Positions 57,001 through 62,700 of a stretch of DNA of 64,000 nucleotides are shown piece by piece. The stretch covers positions 11,222,001 through 11,286,000 of the forward strand of contig JAGUCH010000003.1 in assembly GCA_019096065.1 (NCBI GenBank), written 5' to 3'. This DNA is from Paracyclopina nana. Taxonomy: Eukaryota; Arthropoda; Copepoda; Cyclopoida; Cyclopettidae. The notes under the pieces are model-generated. The model made no database searches. It had not been told where the DNA came from and saw nothing but the letters and a program-made list of their open reading frames with translations. The stretch's first letter is position 1. Every line of letters begins with the position of its first letter. The position numbers and the translations under genes are program-made.

Positions 57001-59785
57001 TTTTGCTCATGCTGGGGAGCATTACCCTAGAAGTGAATTTCCAAGGCCTAGATTCACTTTAATGTGTGAGTGGACATTTGTGACTCTCAGTGAACTCTAC
57101 AGATTTTTCCTTGAAGTTCATCATGAAAGTCCAAATTCAGCTGAAGGTAAAAGAAAAGAAATGGACTTATTTGTGGATGGAGTTCCCCTTACACAAAGTG
57201 GCGATGCCCTTATGAACGTCTGCACCATTCGTTTCAATGACTGTGAGATGGTGTGGCCACTTGCAATCCAAATATATCGCCAAGGACACGTCACTGAAAT
57301 GCTGCGACTGATTGAAAAGATAATTGATGACTCCATTATTAATGGCTTCACAATTCGAAGATTTATCGGAGATTCGCCAATGCGCTCAAAGTTGAAGTGT
57401 GTGGCTGGCCATGCTGGCTACTATTGTTGTGAGCGCTGCTATTATGTTGGAAAATATGATAAGGCAAAGCGAAAAATGACTTTTCCACATTCATCAACCC
57501 TGTATAAGGCAAGAACAATGGAAGAGTGGGTGCAAATTGCCGAAAAGATTCGTGATGATCCAACTAGCGTGCCAACAAGCAAGCGATTTGGAATAACTGG
57601 CTACTCTCCGTTGCTGAAATTGGGTTATTTTGACCTTATCAATGACTTCCCAGTCGACCCAATGCACAATGTGGCATTGGGCTGTGGTAGGAGGATCCTC
57701 CACAACATTTTGGCACCAAAAAAGAAGTCTAAAGTCATAACTGATGCAGGAGCAATAATTGCAGACAAGTTTGATGACATATGGATCAATATTGACCTTC
57801 CCAGCGAATTCATCAGGAGACCACGACCTATGAAAGCCAATTTTGTTCACTACAAGGCTGTAGAGTTCATGGCCATAATAGTCTGTGGGTTTCATGCCTT
57901 ATACTTGGCATTGGAAGGTGAAACATTCAGATCAGTGAGAAAAATGTGGATTTACTTCATATGGATCGTGAGAATGGCTTTATTGCCATGCAGGTTGTTC
58001 AAGCAGAGGATGACAATTGCAAAAGCCTATGAAATCCAGAAGACATTTTATGAGCAATACCAAAAGTGCTTTGGAGCCGACCAATGCGTTTTCAACATCC
58101 ACTCATTTTCGCACCTCTTCACTGTCAAGTACATTGGCTTATTAAGCCTTTTTTCAGCTTTACCTTTTGAGTCATACTTCTCCTTCTTGAAGAGGATTAT
58201 AGTTCCAAACACATTATCCTTTTCAAAGCAAGTGATGACCAAATCTTTTATTGCAAATTTGCAAGACCACAATTGCAAAAGCAGAGTTAAGTTGACGATT
58301 GAGCCAGGACCGAAGAGACATTGCAACAACTTGATTGCAACCATGGATGGGCGTTACTTCTGCCTTAAAAAGTCAACTGAAGATGGATACTATGGAACTC
58401 ATATCCCAACCAAGCGCTTCTTCTATCCGGAGGCACCAGAACTTGATCTTAGTGAGGTGTTTATAAGGCAACTTGATCATCTGTCTGAAACTTCAGATGA
58501 TATCTTTATTAGTACAGACGAAATTATGAGCAAAGCTATTATTTATGAAGACCTTATCATAGCTGTTCCAAATGAGACTTACAAAGTTTAAAAAATGTAC
58601 CTGGTCAAATTGCAATTTTAAGTAGTCAAAGCCTAAAAAATATGATGCTTTAGCAAATCATGTCAAATCTATTGTGATAATCAATGAATAAAAAGTTCTC
58701 ATTTCAATTAAAAAACCCGGCTCAGTCATTTTTCGAAAATAAAATATGAATCCAGTCATCAAATGGTTTTGTTCTAAATAAAAAAAGAAGAAGACACTAC
58801 AATTTTAACAACCAAATTATAACTGCATACAAAATTTACCATTAAAGTTGCTATTGTCATATGATTTACGTTAAGGCCTTATTAAAGTAATTATCATCAA
58901 CTTATTTCCACAACTTATTGTAAGCCAAAAATAAATTGCGTAATTTGAAGGCAAATTCAAAATTTGGCAAATAAGTTGTTATTACTGCTTTGATAAGGAA
59001 ATGATTTCACCTTACTTGCCGCAACTTATTTTCAGTCAATGGTAAGTTGCAGATAAGTTTGGCGCTTGAGTCGCGAACACTTAGTGGGGTGTGTAAAACG
59101 CGTTCTCTTCATTTAAAAGCTGATTAAAATGGCCTTACAGTAAAAAATGCAGCTCAACCTCTCCAAATTGAGACCGAAATCGATATTTCAAAACTTATTT
59201 CGCCATCAGCAGTTATCGGTGAGCACCTCTTTAGTCTTTAGAGTCTTTATAGCCTTGAATGCACCACCAGCATTGCTGTGGTGTTCATGAAAAAAGTTGA
59301 GAGCGCCTTTGGAGTCAATTAAAATTAAATGAGCTGCGCTAAGTACGTGCAATCAAGCCAGTGACAGACACAATTCAATTGTGAAATTTCATCACTTTCA
59401 CGGACCACAAACCACCATTTCAGCACTCTCTCCCCATTTCCTTGAGTTGAGTTGAAAGCAATGGGTATATGAGGACACAGTGTGCTACTGGCATTTATAG
59501 AGCTTACGTGGATTTAGCTGCATGCCATTGTGCATTTCTGCATAAATGCTACATAAGGTAAGCAGACATCTATGCATAATTCAAGAACTTTTAGATTACC
59601 AATGCTGTAGATGGGTGATCTGACATCCTCCCTGTACCACATGATGAGCATCAATTCGTCATTATCATGCAGGCTTGGAACCGAAATATCACAGGGCAGA
59701 TTGGCAGTTTCTCCAGCCTGATAGATGACACTTCGACTGACCACAGGGTCCATATCTGCATTGTTATTGTCCTTGTTTTTGCCAC
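8777..59785 (-). CDS. Sidestep-family transmembrane Ig receptor, 14 coding exons, 5' end outside the window
   Basis: Cell-surface receptor of the Sidestep family. In Drosophila, Side proteins bind Beat-family partners and guide axons; the role here is inferred from family. Exons, N to C: 59785-59600, 50791-50555, 41537-41424, 40580-40356, 36670-36510, 34867-34717, 33980-33844, 32169-31974, 24258-24150, 23992-23808, 20707-20372, 16949-16545, 9922-9561, 9088-8777. Every junction has GT/AG ends and matching phase, giving 1,037 visible residues. The order is Ig1 (LPCDIS, MWYRED, DDGLYRCRVDF), Ig2 (LVCQV, WYRNG, LTCQT), Ig3 (FTCEA, ITWWFD, LHCRAS), Ig4 (YFDC, TWLHN, YSCRVG), Ig5 (IACNVEANP, RWTFNNSA, LMCWSRN), FN3, one membrane span near residues 691-715, then a 320-residue tail. 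Each Ig domain is split by an intron. The signal peptide exon was not found. Which Side paralogue this is cannot be told. Confidence 0.93.
9089..9560 (-). other. Receptor intron 13
   Basis: Non-coding. Holds two AGATGGCGC sites in opposite orientation (9195-9203 plus, 9234-9242 minus), 30 bases apart. Confidence 0.6.
9561..9922 (-). CDS. Sidestep-like exon: low-complexity cytoplasmic tail
   Basis: 120 codons rich in Gln, Pro, His and Ser, with runs such as QQQQPPRPQ, MHHHHLQ and ELTPPPPPPPSSSS. No folded domain is apparent. The pattern suggests a disordered tail with SH3- or WW-type proline ligands. Acceptor ATTTCAG|GCTCG, donor AATAAT|GTAAGC, phase 0. Confidence 0.85.
10380..10952. repeat. 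Nested inverted repeats, possible element inside an element
   Basis: The outer arms are CTTGACTAAAGGGCTGCATG (10379) and its imperfect inverse ending TCTTTAGTCTTGAC near 10952. The inner arms, CCTTAGGAATAAGAACGGAC at 10414 and the inverse ending at 10900, match over 21 bases with two differences. The interior is AT-rich and non-coding. Confidence 0.65.
11524..11920 (+). mobile_element. MITE family A copy 3
   Basis: Bounded by GGGCGTTCCCATATTGATAT and CGAACATGGGATCGCCC, with TA immediately left. A well-preserved, full-length copy of about 397 bases. Confidence 0.88.
11971..12086 (+). repeat. Right-end fragment of MITE family A
   Basis: Repeats the right 115 bases of the neighbouring copy almost exactly (AACTTTGCCAAAACCAACTG onward, ending CTATGGGATAGC), but lacks the left end. 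Confidence 0.75.
12752..13141 (+). mobile_element. MITE family B copy 1 (CCTGTTCATGTA ends)
   Basis: Runs from GTCCTGTTCATGTACGCCCC to TTTATACATGAACAGGGC. It carries the family's internal words AAGCCAACTTGAAAG, GCTCGGCCCCAAGCTGAACT and TTTTTTCCATACCTTAAGGC. No coding capacity. Confidence 0.88.
14397..14645. repeat. Diverged repeat related to 32460-32720 and to family C
   Basis: Shares AGTCAAACAAGTTGAGCGCA and GCTAGGGTTGGTTAAATC with 32500-32560, and the CTAGGG..GACTAAA theme with family C. No clear ends. Confidence 0.4.
15842..16245 (-). mobile_element. MITE family B copy 2
   Basis: Reverse orientation, from GCCCTGTTCATGTATTAAG to GGGGCGTACATGAACAGGAC. Full length. Confidence 0.88.
16249..16404. 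mobile_element. 156-bp foldback element next to MITE family B copy 2
   Basis: TAGCCCAGTTCCAACACGGG and the inverse TGTTGGAACCGGGCTA are followed inward by ATCAGCATAGT against ACTATGCTGAT. TA at both edges could be the target duplication. Confidence 0.7.
16545..16949 (-). CDS. Sidestep-like exon: membrane span and start of cytoplasmic tail
   Basis: 134 codons. A short extracellular stem is followed by one hydrophobic helix, LTILGVVAGVLIVIIIVTLA, then a basic stop-transfer stretch (RIHGSRSSRSRLRG). The tail has a VTTIEELDIDHN segment and ends with KNNPDLVPFMQ; an NPD(L/V/I)(V/I)P motif recurs in Side tails as I recall the family. Acceptor TTACAG|ATG, donor CAAA|GTACGT. Confidence 0.92.
16950..20371 (-). 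other. Receptor intron 11
   Basis: 3.4 kb with family B copy 3 and a short (CG)n run near 17762. Otherwise no gene or repeat was recognised. Confidence 0.55.
18281..18687 (+). mobile_element. MITE family B copy 3
   Basis: GTCCTGTTCATGTACGCCCC to ATACATGAACAGGGC, with TTTT before and TTTA after. Full length. Confidence 0.88.
20372..20707 (-). CDS. Sidestep-like exon: fibronectin type III domain
   Basis: 112 codons in one exon, KPEAVQNCTVTNESTDSFQV through SFTVSGLDPGSKYVGELIGH and IHVYTLKLP. The GLDPGSKY turn and the flanking strands are FN3 hallmarks. Acceptor CTTTCAG|GG, donor TCGG|GTAAG. Confidence 0.92.
20792..21540 (+). mobile_element. Cluster of MITE family A copies, partly tandem
   Basis: A left-end fragment (20792-20862) begins GGGCGTTCCCATACTGGC. 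A full copy follows at 20863-21250, from GGGCGTTCCTGAATTGG to ATGGGATCGCCC. A third copy lacking its left end runs to 21540 and again closes with ATGGGATCGCCC. Confidence 0.82.
22418..23525. mobile_element. 1.1-kb non-autonomous element with Tc1/mariner-like ends
   Basis: TA|CAGTCTTTCCCGTAGATTTC at the left and the inverse at the right (GAAATCTACAGGACAGACTG|TA). The arms match over roughly 46 bases through GTACACTTTGAAATCAAAAG. TA flanks and CAGT termini suggest a Tc1/mariner-type non-autonomous element. No transposase is present, and a second foldback lies inside at 22641-23028. Confidence 0.8.
22641..23028. repeat. Foldback repeat inside the 22.4-23.5 kb element
   Basis: The outer arms TTAGCTTGTTCTCAT and ATGAGAACAAGCTAA are followed inward by matching arms, for example CCAAATTTGGAGGAATTCAT against ATGAATCCCTCCAAATTTGG, and GCCAATTTTCATCCGGAT on both sides. 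It would fold into a long hairpin. Confidence 0.75.
23808..23992 (-). CDS. Sidestep-like exon: second half of Ig5
   Basis: Reads RWTFNNSAEAKTVSSR, then a LLTFTPTRTLEYGTLMCWSR stretch and an IFHIIAAG end. The RWTFNNS motif is strongly characteristic of the membrane-proximal Ig domain of Side proteins. Acceptor ATTCGCAG|GTG, donor GCAG|GTATGC. Confidence 0.93.
24150..24258 (-). CDS. Sidestep-like exon: first half of Ig5
   Basis: Reads PPVCKPKGVKVYGVAKMETA then HIACNVEANPPEVTF, with the Ig5 B-strand cysteine. Acceptor TTCCAG|TTC, donor TTTAG|GTCAGT in phase 2. The small 157-base intron to the next exon is unusual in this gene. Confidence 0.9.
24791..25437. mobile_element. Element with opposed arrays of a TGTCGGACATTT motif
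   Basis: On the left, AAATGTCCGACA or close variants recur about six times (24820-24985). On the right, the inverse TGTCGG(A/T/G)CA(T/A) recurs about seven times, within a 63-bp tandem repeat starting at 25244, 25307 and 25370. The arrays face each other around a 200-base core. The outermost TTTTGTCCGA and TCGGACAAAA suggest the boundaries. Probably a non-autonomous DNA transposon with subterminal binding-site arrays. Confidence 0.6.
26346..27532. mobile_element. 1.2-kb element with CCCAACCAGAATTTT ends and internal tandem repeats
   Basis: Left end CCCAACCAGAATTTT; right end AAAATTCTGGTTGGG. TG flanks both. From about 26930 to 27450 a roughly 60-base unit, built on TTGAATAGTTCTTGAATAGT and TTGAAAAGTTGCTGAA, repeats about eight times with drift. 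A degenerate tRNA-like sequence sits at 26735-26809. Confidence 0.7.
26735..26809 (-). pseudogene. Degenerate tRNA-Trp(CCA)-like sequence or tRNA-derived SINE head
   Basis: On the minus strand, A-box-like TGGTCTAGAGGC, an anticodon region CTGGATTCCAAATCTG (loop TTCCAAA, anticodon CCA) and the B box GGGTTCGAATCC are in the right order. However, the anticodon stem has a mismatch, the T stem has lost pairing, and no acceptor stem can be formed. Only 75 bases were recognised, so a SINE head and a dead tRNA gene are both possible. Confidence 0.55.
28827..29373 (-). mobile_element. MITE family A copy, inverted, with internal duplication
   Basis: TA flanks GGGTGATCCCATATTTGAA on the left and TATGGGAACGCCC on the right. 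It is longer than other copies because the block starting GATGAGCTMACTTAGCTTTT occurs twice. Confidence 0.85.
30928..31414 (+). mobile_element. MITE family A copy, diverged
   Basis: Left end TAGTGCGTTCCCATTCTGAG and right end TCGACTATGGCATAGCCC. The internal block is partly duplicated (two versions of the GAGCTTAGCT...AAGCNTGCT unit). Confidence 0.75.
31974..32169 (-). CDS. Sidestep-like exon: second half of Ig4
   Basis: Reads from NQILKQNRDDDMRARMVLPS to ARGNYSCRVGNGIPTH and a final IFLDVK strand, completing Ig4. Acceptor TTCCAG|AAC, donor AAAT|GTAAGA in phase 1. Confidence 0.92.
32170..33843 (-). other. Receptor intron 7
   Basis: 1.7 kb. A diverged repeat lies at 32.46-32.72 kb. No coding exon or further element was seen. 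Confidence 0.5.
32460..32722. repeat. Diverged repeat related to 14397-14645
   Basis: Contains AGTCAAACAAGTTAAGAGCA and GGCTAGGGTTGCTTAAATC, matching the earlier copy. The rest has drifted too far to define edges. Confidence 0.4.
33844..33980 (-). CDS. Sidestep-like exon: first half of Ig4
   Basis: Reads YPPHVTIRMGKSLVASDIRE, then DVYFDCIILANPPP and VTWLHN. Supplies the Ig4 B-strand cysteine and the core tryptophan. Acceptor TTTTCAG|ATC, donor CATAAC|GTAAGA in phase 0. Confidence 0.9.
33981..34716 (-). other. Receptor intron 6
   Basis: 736 bases with no recognised feature. Confidence 0.5.
34717..34867 (-). CDS. Sidestep-like exon: second half of Ig3
   Basis: Reads TSTVSGELSTSTMTYTPRSE then SGKTLHCRASNPEM, closing Ig3. 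Acceptor TTTCAG|ACT, donor CAAT|GTGAGT in phase 1. Confidence 0.9.
34868..36509 (-). other. Receptor intron 5
   Basis: 1.6 kb. MITE family B copy 4 fills its left-hand end relative to the exon at 36510; the remainder is unrecognised. Confidence 0.5.
36059..36464 (+). mobile_element. MITE family B copy 4
   Basis: GTCCTGTTCATGTACGCCCC to AATACATGAACAGGGC, directly left of the Ig3 exon at 36510. Full length. Confidence 0.88.
36510..36670 (-). CDS. Sidestep-like exon: first half of Ig3
   Basis: Reads AHNVTIHNKERSLRAGSQ, then EFTCEALGSRPAAAITWWFD with the Ig3 cysteine and tryptophan. Acceptor TTTTCAG|ATC, donor AAATC|GTAAGT in phase 0. Confidence 0.9.
37308..37712 (-). mobile_element. MITE family B copy 5
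   Basis: Reverse orientation, GCCCTGTTCATGTATTAAG to GGGGCGTACATGAATACGAC. Full length with small changes at the far end. Confidence 0.87.
38032..38469 (+). mobile_element. MITE family A copy, left end missing, carrying a nested element
   Basis: The interior and right end (TGTGAATATGGGATCGCCC) match the family, while the left end is replaced. An 88-base element is inserted at 38120-38207. Confidence 0.8.
38120..38207. mobile_element. 88-bp hairpin MITE nested in a family A copy
   Basis: The ends CAGCCTGAGTCGTCAAATAC and its inverse (GTATTTGACGACTCATGCTG) pair over about 27 bases with one mismatch. TA is duplicated on both sides. Other family A copies read straight through this point (TTTTATGTAGTGCTAGCTT), so it is an insertion. 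Confidence 0.85.
39149..39832 (+). mobile_element. MITE family B copy 6 with a nested element
   Basis: GTCCTGTTCATGTACGCCCC to GATACATGAAAAGGGC. It is interrupted at 39295-39572 by a different element; removing that restores the family sequence AAATCTAATTTGGGCAACT exactly. Confidence 0.88.
39295..39572. mobile_element. 278-bp element nested in MITE family B copy 6
   Basis: Bounded by 15-bp inverted repeats TAGCCTTAGTGGAAC and GTTCCACTAAGGCTA. The interior holds an AGATGGCGC site at 39341. No coding capacity was seen. Confidence 0.82.
40356..40580 (-). CDS. Sidestep-like exon: second half of Ig2
   Basis: 75 codons starting KPPPRVIWYRNGRVIS and ending after TKLTCQTSNF and a TSVELDMK strand. 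Gives the tryptophan and F-strand cysteine of Ig2. Acceptor TTTGTAG|GC, donor AAAT|GTACGT. Confidence 0.92.
40581..41423 (-). other. Receptor intron 3
   Basis: 843 bases with no recognised feature. Confidence 0.5.
41424..41537 (-). CDS. Sidestep-like exon: first half of Ig2
   Basis: 38 codons reading VPPSKPVIRLADTGHSVEGY then a YQIGTRLELVCQVNG stretch with the Ig2 B-strand cysteine. Too short to stand out as an ORF. Supported by TTTGCAG acceptor, GGAG|GTAAG donor and phase 1 at both ends. Confidence 0.9.
41706..42102 (+). mobile_element. MITE family B copy 7
   Basis: GTCCTGTTCATGTACGCCCC to ATACATGAACAGGGC. Full length, with a small deletion near 41898. Confidence 0.88.
42273..42625 (+). 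mobile_element. MITE family A copy with clear TA duplication
   Basis: TA|GGGCGTTCCCATATTGG ... AAAATGGGATCACCC|TA. The clearest example of the target duplication in this window. Confidence 0.88.
43523..43989 (+). mobile_element. Element family C copy 1 (CCCTGTTCATCTAC ends)
   Basis: Ends GCCCTGTTCATCTACTC and GTAGATGAACAGGGC. The first 30 bases resemble family B ends but the interior differs (TTGTCGTAGCTCCACGAATT; CTAGTCAACCCTAGC-type words). 467 bases. Confidence 0.82.
45874..46945 (-). mobile_element. Element family C copy 2, inverted and enlarged by a nested element
   Basis: Ends GCCCTGTTCATCTACAC and GTAGATGAACAGGGC. Its right arm is the reverse complement of the left arm of the copy at 43523. 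A 542-base element is nested at 46137-46678. Confidence 0.82.
46137..46678. mobile_element. 542-bp element nested in family C copy 2
   Basis: The inverted ends share CCTAACCCAAACT and TTACAACACCC, followed by an inner arm TATATTTTCTGAAAGCTTAT present in both orientations. The centre is AT-rich and non-coding. Confidence 0.75.
50555..50791 (-). CDS. Sidestep-like exon: second half of Ig1
   Basis: 79 codons. Contains KIFNVSEADDGLYRCRVDF and RLNLTVV, the F-strand cysteine and closing strand of Ig1. Acceptor TTTTCAG|ATGCCC, donor TTG|GTGAGG. Separated from the previous exon by an 8.8-kb intron, most of which is a CACTA transposon. Confidence 0.93.
51415..51430 (+). repeat. Left terminal inverted repeat of the CACTA element
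   Basis: CCCCACTAAGTGTTCG, identical to the reverse complement of 59074-59089. The preceding bases are ..CAATG. Confidence 0.92.
51756..51761 (-). terminator. Partner-gene polyadenylation signal
   Basis: TTTATT on the plus strand is AATAAA on the minus strand, 105 bases beyond the stop of the partner gene and inside the element's left end. Confidence 0.5.
51866..55063 (-). CDS. CACTA element partner protein, eight exons, 932 residues, family not recognised
   Basis: Exons, 5' to 3': 55063-54808, 54747-53780, 53725-53385, 53324-53060, 53006-52710, 52656-52489, 52430-52203, 52141-51866. All junctions have GT/AG ends and consistent phase, and introns are 44-72 bases, like those of the transposase gene. 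Residues 1-85 start MQKSSPPETPGAEYDRVIVV. The second exon encodes a small possibly folded part (LELHRIREICDRLNSAFKGV) and then a long Lys/Ala/Glu/Pro disordered region. Exons 3-5 look globular (RALPFEFMGQAADVFFANHL; KRIWSVCDIIKLIIAAGHTL). Exon 7 is very acidic, and the last exon is a Glu/Lys/Gln coiled coil ending in IIPKDP. By position it could be the counterpart of plant TnpA, the DNA-binding accessory protein of CACTA elements, but this is inference from layout only. The AATAAA is at 51761-51756. Confidence 0.75.
55064..55510. promoter_or_regulatory. Divergent promoter region of the CACTA element
   Basis: The 447 bases separate two start codons that face away from each other, so both promoters must lie here or overlap. 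It carries CAACTTACCGTAAGTTG, a palindrome of the same TAAGTTG motif found at both element ends, at about 55201-55217, plus CAACTTATC at 55231. Shared motifs would allow one DNA-binding protein to act on both ends and the promoters. Confidence 0.55.
55511..58591 (+). CDS. CACTA-type transposase, three exons, 984 residues
   Basis: Predicted DDE/D transposase that would bind the element ends and catalyse its excision and insertion. Exons are 55511-55887, 55949-56486 and 56552-58591. The phases (2+1, then 0) match, and the introns are 61 and 65 bases. Residues 1-126 are basic with a Lys/Arg/Glu-rich coiled stretch after MPRKKVKKVLL, residues 127-305 are acidic, and 306-984 hold the catalytic region. 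Landmarks shared with animal EnSpm transposases as I know them: LFVDGVPLTQSGD (Asp514), FIGDSPMRSKLKCVAGHAGY (Asp579) followed by CCERC (Cys598, Cys601), FPVDPMHNVALGCG (Asp674, His677), LPSEFIRRPRPMK and LPFESYFSFLKR (Glu845). Asp514, Asp579 and Glu845 are my candidates for the catalytic triad. An AATAAA lies at 58687-58692. The gene shares a 450-base divergent upstream region with the partner gene. Confidence 0.88.
58687..58692 (+). terminator. Transposase polyadenylation signal
   Basis: AATAAA, 96 bases after the transposase stop codon and still inside the element. Confidence 0.55.
59074..59089 (-). repeat. Right terminal inverted repeat of the CACTA element
   Basis: CGAACACTTAGTGGGG, the exact inverse of the left end. 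The following bases are TGTGTAAA. Confidence 0.92.
59600..59785 (-). CDS. Sidestep-like exon: first half of Ig1
   Basis: First visible coding exon, 62 codons. It holds the B-strand cysteine (NLPCDIS) and the tryptophan of the C strand (IMWYREDVRSPIYSIG), a combination typical of the Side Ig1 domain. The acceptor is TTTCAG|GTGGC and the donor ATTG|GTAATC. It begins with two bases of a split codon, so at least one exon lies upstream, outside the window or unrecognised in 59.8-64.0 kb. Confidence 0.9.
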
Positions 59786-62700
59786 CTGAAACAGAGTGGA
59801 GGAGAATTTAGCTATTGTGATGCAGTAGTCTCCTGGTGAGAATCTAGATTTGGCTGTGCGCAGATGTTGATGCAGAATTAGAAATGGCAGAGATGCAACC
59901 TGAGCTCGGGTCAGATGTTCAATTAGCCATATAGCAGCATACTTTTGCTCACTCTATCCTGTTACCCACTAATTTAGGAGCAGCTCATAATATTATGGCT
60001 TTTATTGTCTCTGCAGAGCTCGTGGTGTGTACTGCACTCTTTGGCAAATGGCTCACTATGCCAGATTTACTTGTAAAATCACCCAGTGTGCCAAGATGAA
60101 AGTAGCATCTGCTGATTCCAATGCATGAGAAGAAGAAGAAGCAGGAGGGGAATGAACTTAGTCAGGTCACTCCTGAGATGGCATTAGTGGGGATTTTGCC
60201 ACCCTTACCACACTATAATGCTTATTCGCAACCACTATGTCAACCTACTTTCTTTCCTGCTTTCATTTGCTCCGCAGCCTGCAATGCAATGGTTGACTGC
60301 TGGGGATAAATGATGATCTTTTGTTCCAAAAGAGAGACCCTTAGCATCCAAAGGCTGCTGTCTTAATTGGCAGCTTTTTTCAGACATAAATACTACACCA
60401 AAACACTGCACAGTGATAAAAAAGAAGTCACGACGTTCGTTTGGGAAATGGCTCTCATTACCCTCGCCATTAATCTACCTTCAGTAGACATAATATCAAT
60501 TGTGCAACTGCAGTGTTTGCTGTGAGGTGAAAGACGAGCTCATTATTGCTACTATCCAAAAAAAGACATCATTAAAGAAAGGCCCCTGCATAGCATATAT
60601 CTACTGGATTTCTTGCTATAAAGCAAAATGTATAAGTAAGAAAAGATGCACTTTCACCACCCCAAAGCATGTGTGCCATTTTTCATGGGGAAATTGTCGT
60701 AGTCGGGTTTTTGCTTGCGGAAATGCTGGATCGTTTCCTCGCCCGAAAAAGCCCAGTGTGGTCACCCCAAGTTGCCGATTACTACTTCAATGCTTGCTTG
60801 GCCACATGGCCTTTTTGCACAATCAATCGATCTCTTTGCGCAAGCTAAAAAACAAATTGGCCTCCCCCTTTTTGTGCGCGAACCAAGATCTGGCTGCCAT
60901 CAAAGTAAGTCTTACAAAATGAGAGCACTGCTGGTAGCTTATTGCGAGCTGCCTACTCAATCCAATTTGCACGAATTAGTTCGCGAAACGGGAAAGTAAT
61001 AATCCGTTTGCTAATGCCATTTGGAGGCCCTGAAGGCTTTCCAAAGCAAATAACCCTGCCTTTTTGCCAGTCTGAAAGGAGACCCTGAGCTAGACCTTAG
61101 AAATCTGCATGCAACCTTTGATTTATTATTGAGGATTTTTTGCAACATTTCCTGCACTTTTTAGTGCTCTAAAGTGAATTCCAAGAAACGAGAATGCATT
61201 TTTGAGCCTTCTGTATCCCACCACCACCACCACATTCATTTTGCAAGGTTAATCGTCTCGCATTAAATCCGGCTCAAAAATGAGTCTAAGTTATGAGCAC
61301 GAGTCCCTGAAGGGAGTTGTGTGATGAGCCAACACAACACCACACATAAGTGTGCCAAGCATACTACACAGTTCATAATTCATGGTTAAGTGCATGATAT
61401 ATTGAAAATCTCACGCACTCACCCCAACCTTTGAGTGAGTCTTTCATCCCATCATAGCTATACACTTGTTTCCATTATGCAAGGCCTGAACTTTTTTCTC
61501 CCTGCATTTCTAATGAAAATGCAAAACGAACTTTTAGGACTTCTGCAGCTCGGCTAAGCCTGCCTATATCGTGGCATTAAACCGATTATACATTCTAGCT
61601 GTTGAAACTGGAGCCTTGCAATCATTCACCATTTTTCTCTCTATATATATATACTATTTTTACGCACTTTGCCAAATGAAAGCATGCATATAACTCTTCC
61701 TCCTGCTTTCAATAAAATGTCGATATTATTGAAACCTAGCTGGAGGTTGCTTGGCATTTATCAAAAGTGGGACATTTTCGGAAATCAATCAAGGAACCAA
61801 GGAAGAAAAAGTGAGACAAAGTTACCTTGTATTTATTGAAGTCATGCATAGAAGATACGGGCAAAAAGTAAGGATCATTCTTTGTAAATGTGCATTGAAG
61901 GTTGTTCACAACAGCAGCAGCAGCAGCAGCAATATTCGGGCATCACAGCCTTTCGCATGGATGCGCCCTTTCAGATTTACGAATACAAAGAACGCCAGTA
62001 CGAGGAGATGACTAGTAGTACAAGTGTGTACAAACGACAACACCGAAGCTAACCTAGATAAATTGCCCAAGTGCTCAGCTGGGAAAAAATCATGTTTATC
62101 GGTGCATTTGACCATGTCATAAATATAAAAAAAACATCAGGAGCAAGGCCTACTCGTATTAATTGGGAGGAGAAGGACGACGACGCGCATTGAGTTGGAG
62201 AAAAGTTTCCCCAAGTCATTTGCTTGAGGAGAGATAACAAGTTGAGAAGTTCTTGCGAGGCTTAACAAAAGGGGCATGGCGGAGCCAAGTTTATAAGAGA
62301 AGTGTGTACACACACGCAGCTGATGTGGCCGTTTAGCTTAGCTCTATTTGATGCTATTCAAAGGGCATGTAATTACATATTGCAAAGCATCACACTTAGG
62401 CTCCTCCAATTTTAAAAAGCCCCGTTTTACTAGCCAGCGCTAGGTAAAAATAAATATTTTAGATAAACTAAAACTCATGCACGATGCTCATCTTGCTGAG
62501 CGAGTGTGATGCAGTGAAAGCACGTGATGCGAATTTCGGTGGTGAGCGGACCACTGTGGAGGAAATCAGCCCAAAAAAATATATATATGGGCTCTGACGA
62601 TTTGTCAGCCAGCTTAGGATGGATTTGGCATCTGTTGTTTTCAGCATGAAAGCTACCATATATAGTATTTTTTCCCTCCTGAGCCCAATCCTCACCCCTT

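Larger units (their letters stand above)
51415..59089. mobile_element. CACTA (EnSpm/CMC) DNA transposon, apparently intact, 7,675 bp
   Basis: The ends are perfect 16-bp inverted repeats, CCCCACTAAGTGTTCG at 51415-51430 and its reverse complement at 59074-59089. They contain the diagnostic CACTA terminus. A TG dinucleotide flanks both sides and may be the target duplication. The motif TAAGTTG or its complement is repeated near the left end (51451, 51462, 51543, 51621, 51675, 51708) and the right end (58898, 58911, 58972, 59022, 59052), and again between the genes (55201, 55211, 55231). Two divergent genes fill the interior: an EnSpm-type transposase to the right and an unfamiliar partner protein to the left. 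Both reading frames are free of stops and frameshifts after splicing, so recent arrival is likely. The element sits in the intron separating the two exons of Ig1 of the receptor gene. Confidence 0.93.
50792..59599 (-). other. Receptor intron 1 hosting the CACTA element
   Basis: 8.8 kb, of which 7.7 kb is the CACTA transposon. Without it the intron would be about 1.1 kb. Confidence 0.7.

Noticed and set aside
60500..60999. Plus-strand open frames rich in Cys and Lys
   Set aside because: On the strand opposite the receptor gene, no conserved motif seen and no plausible splice partners.
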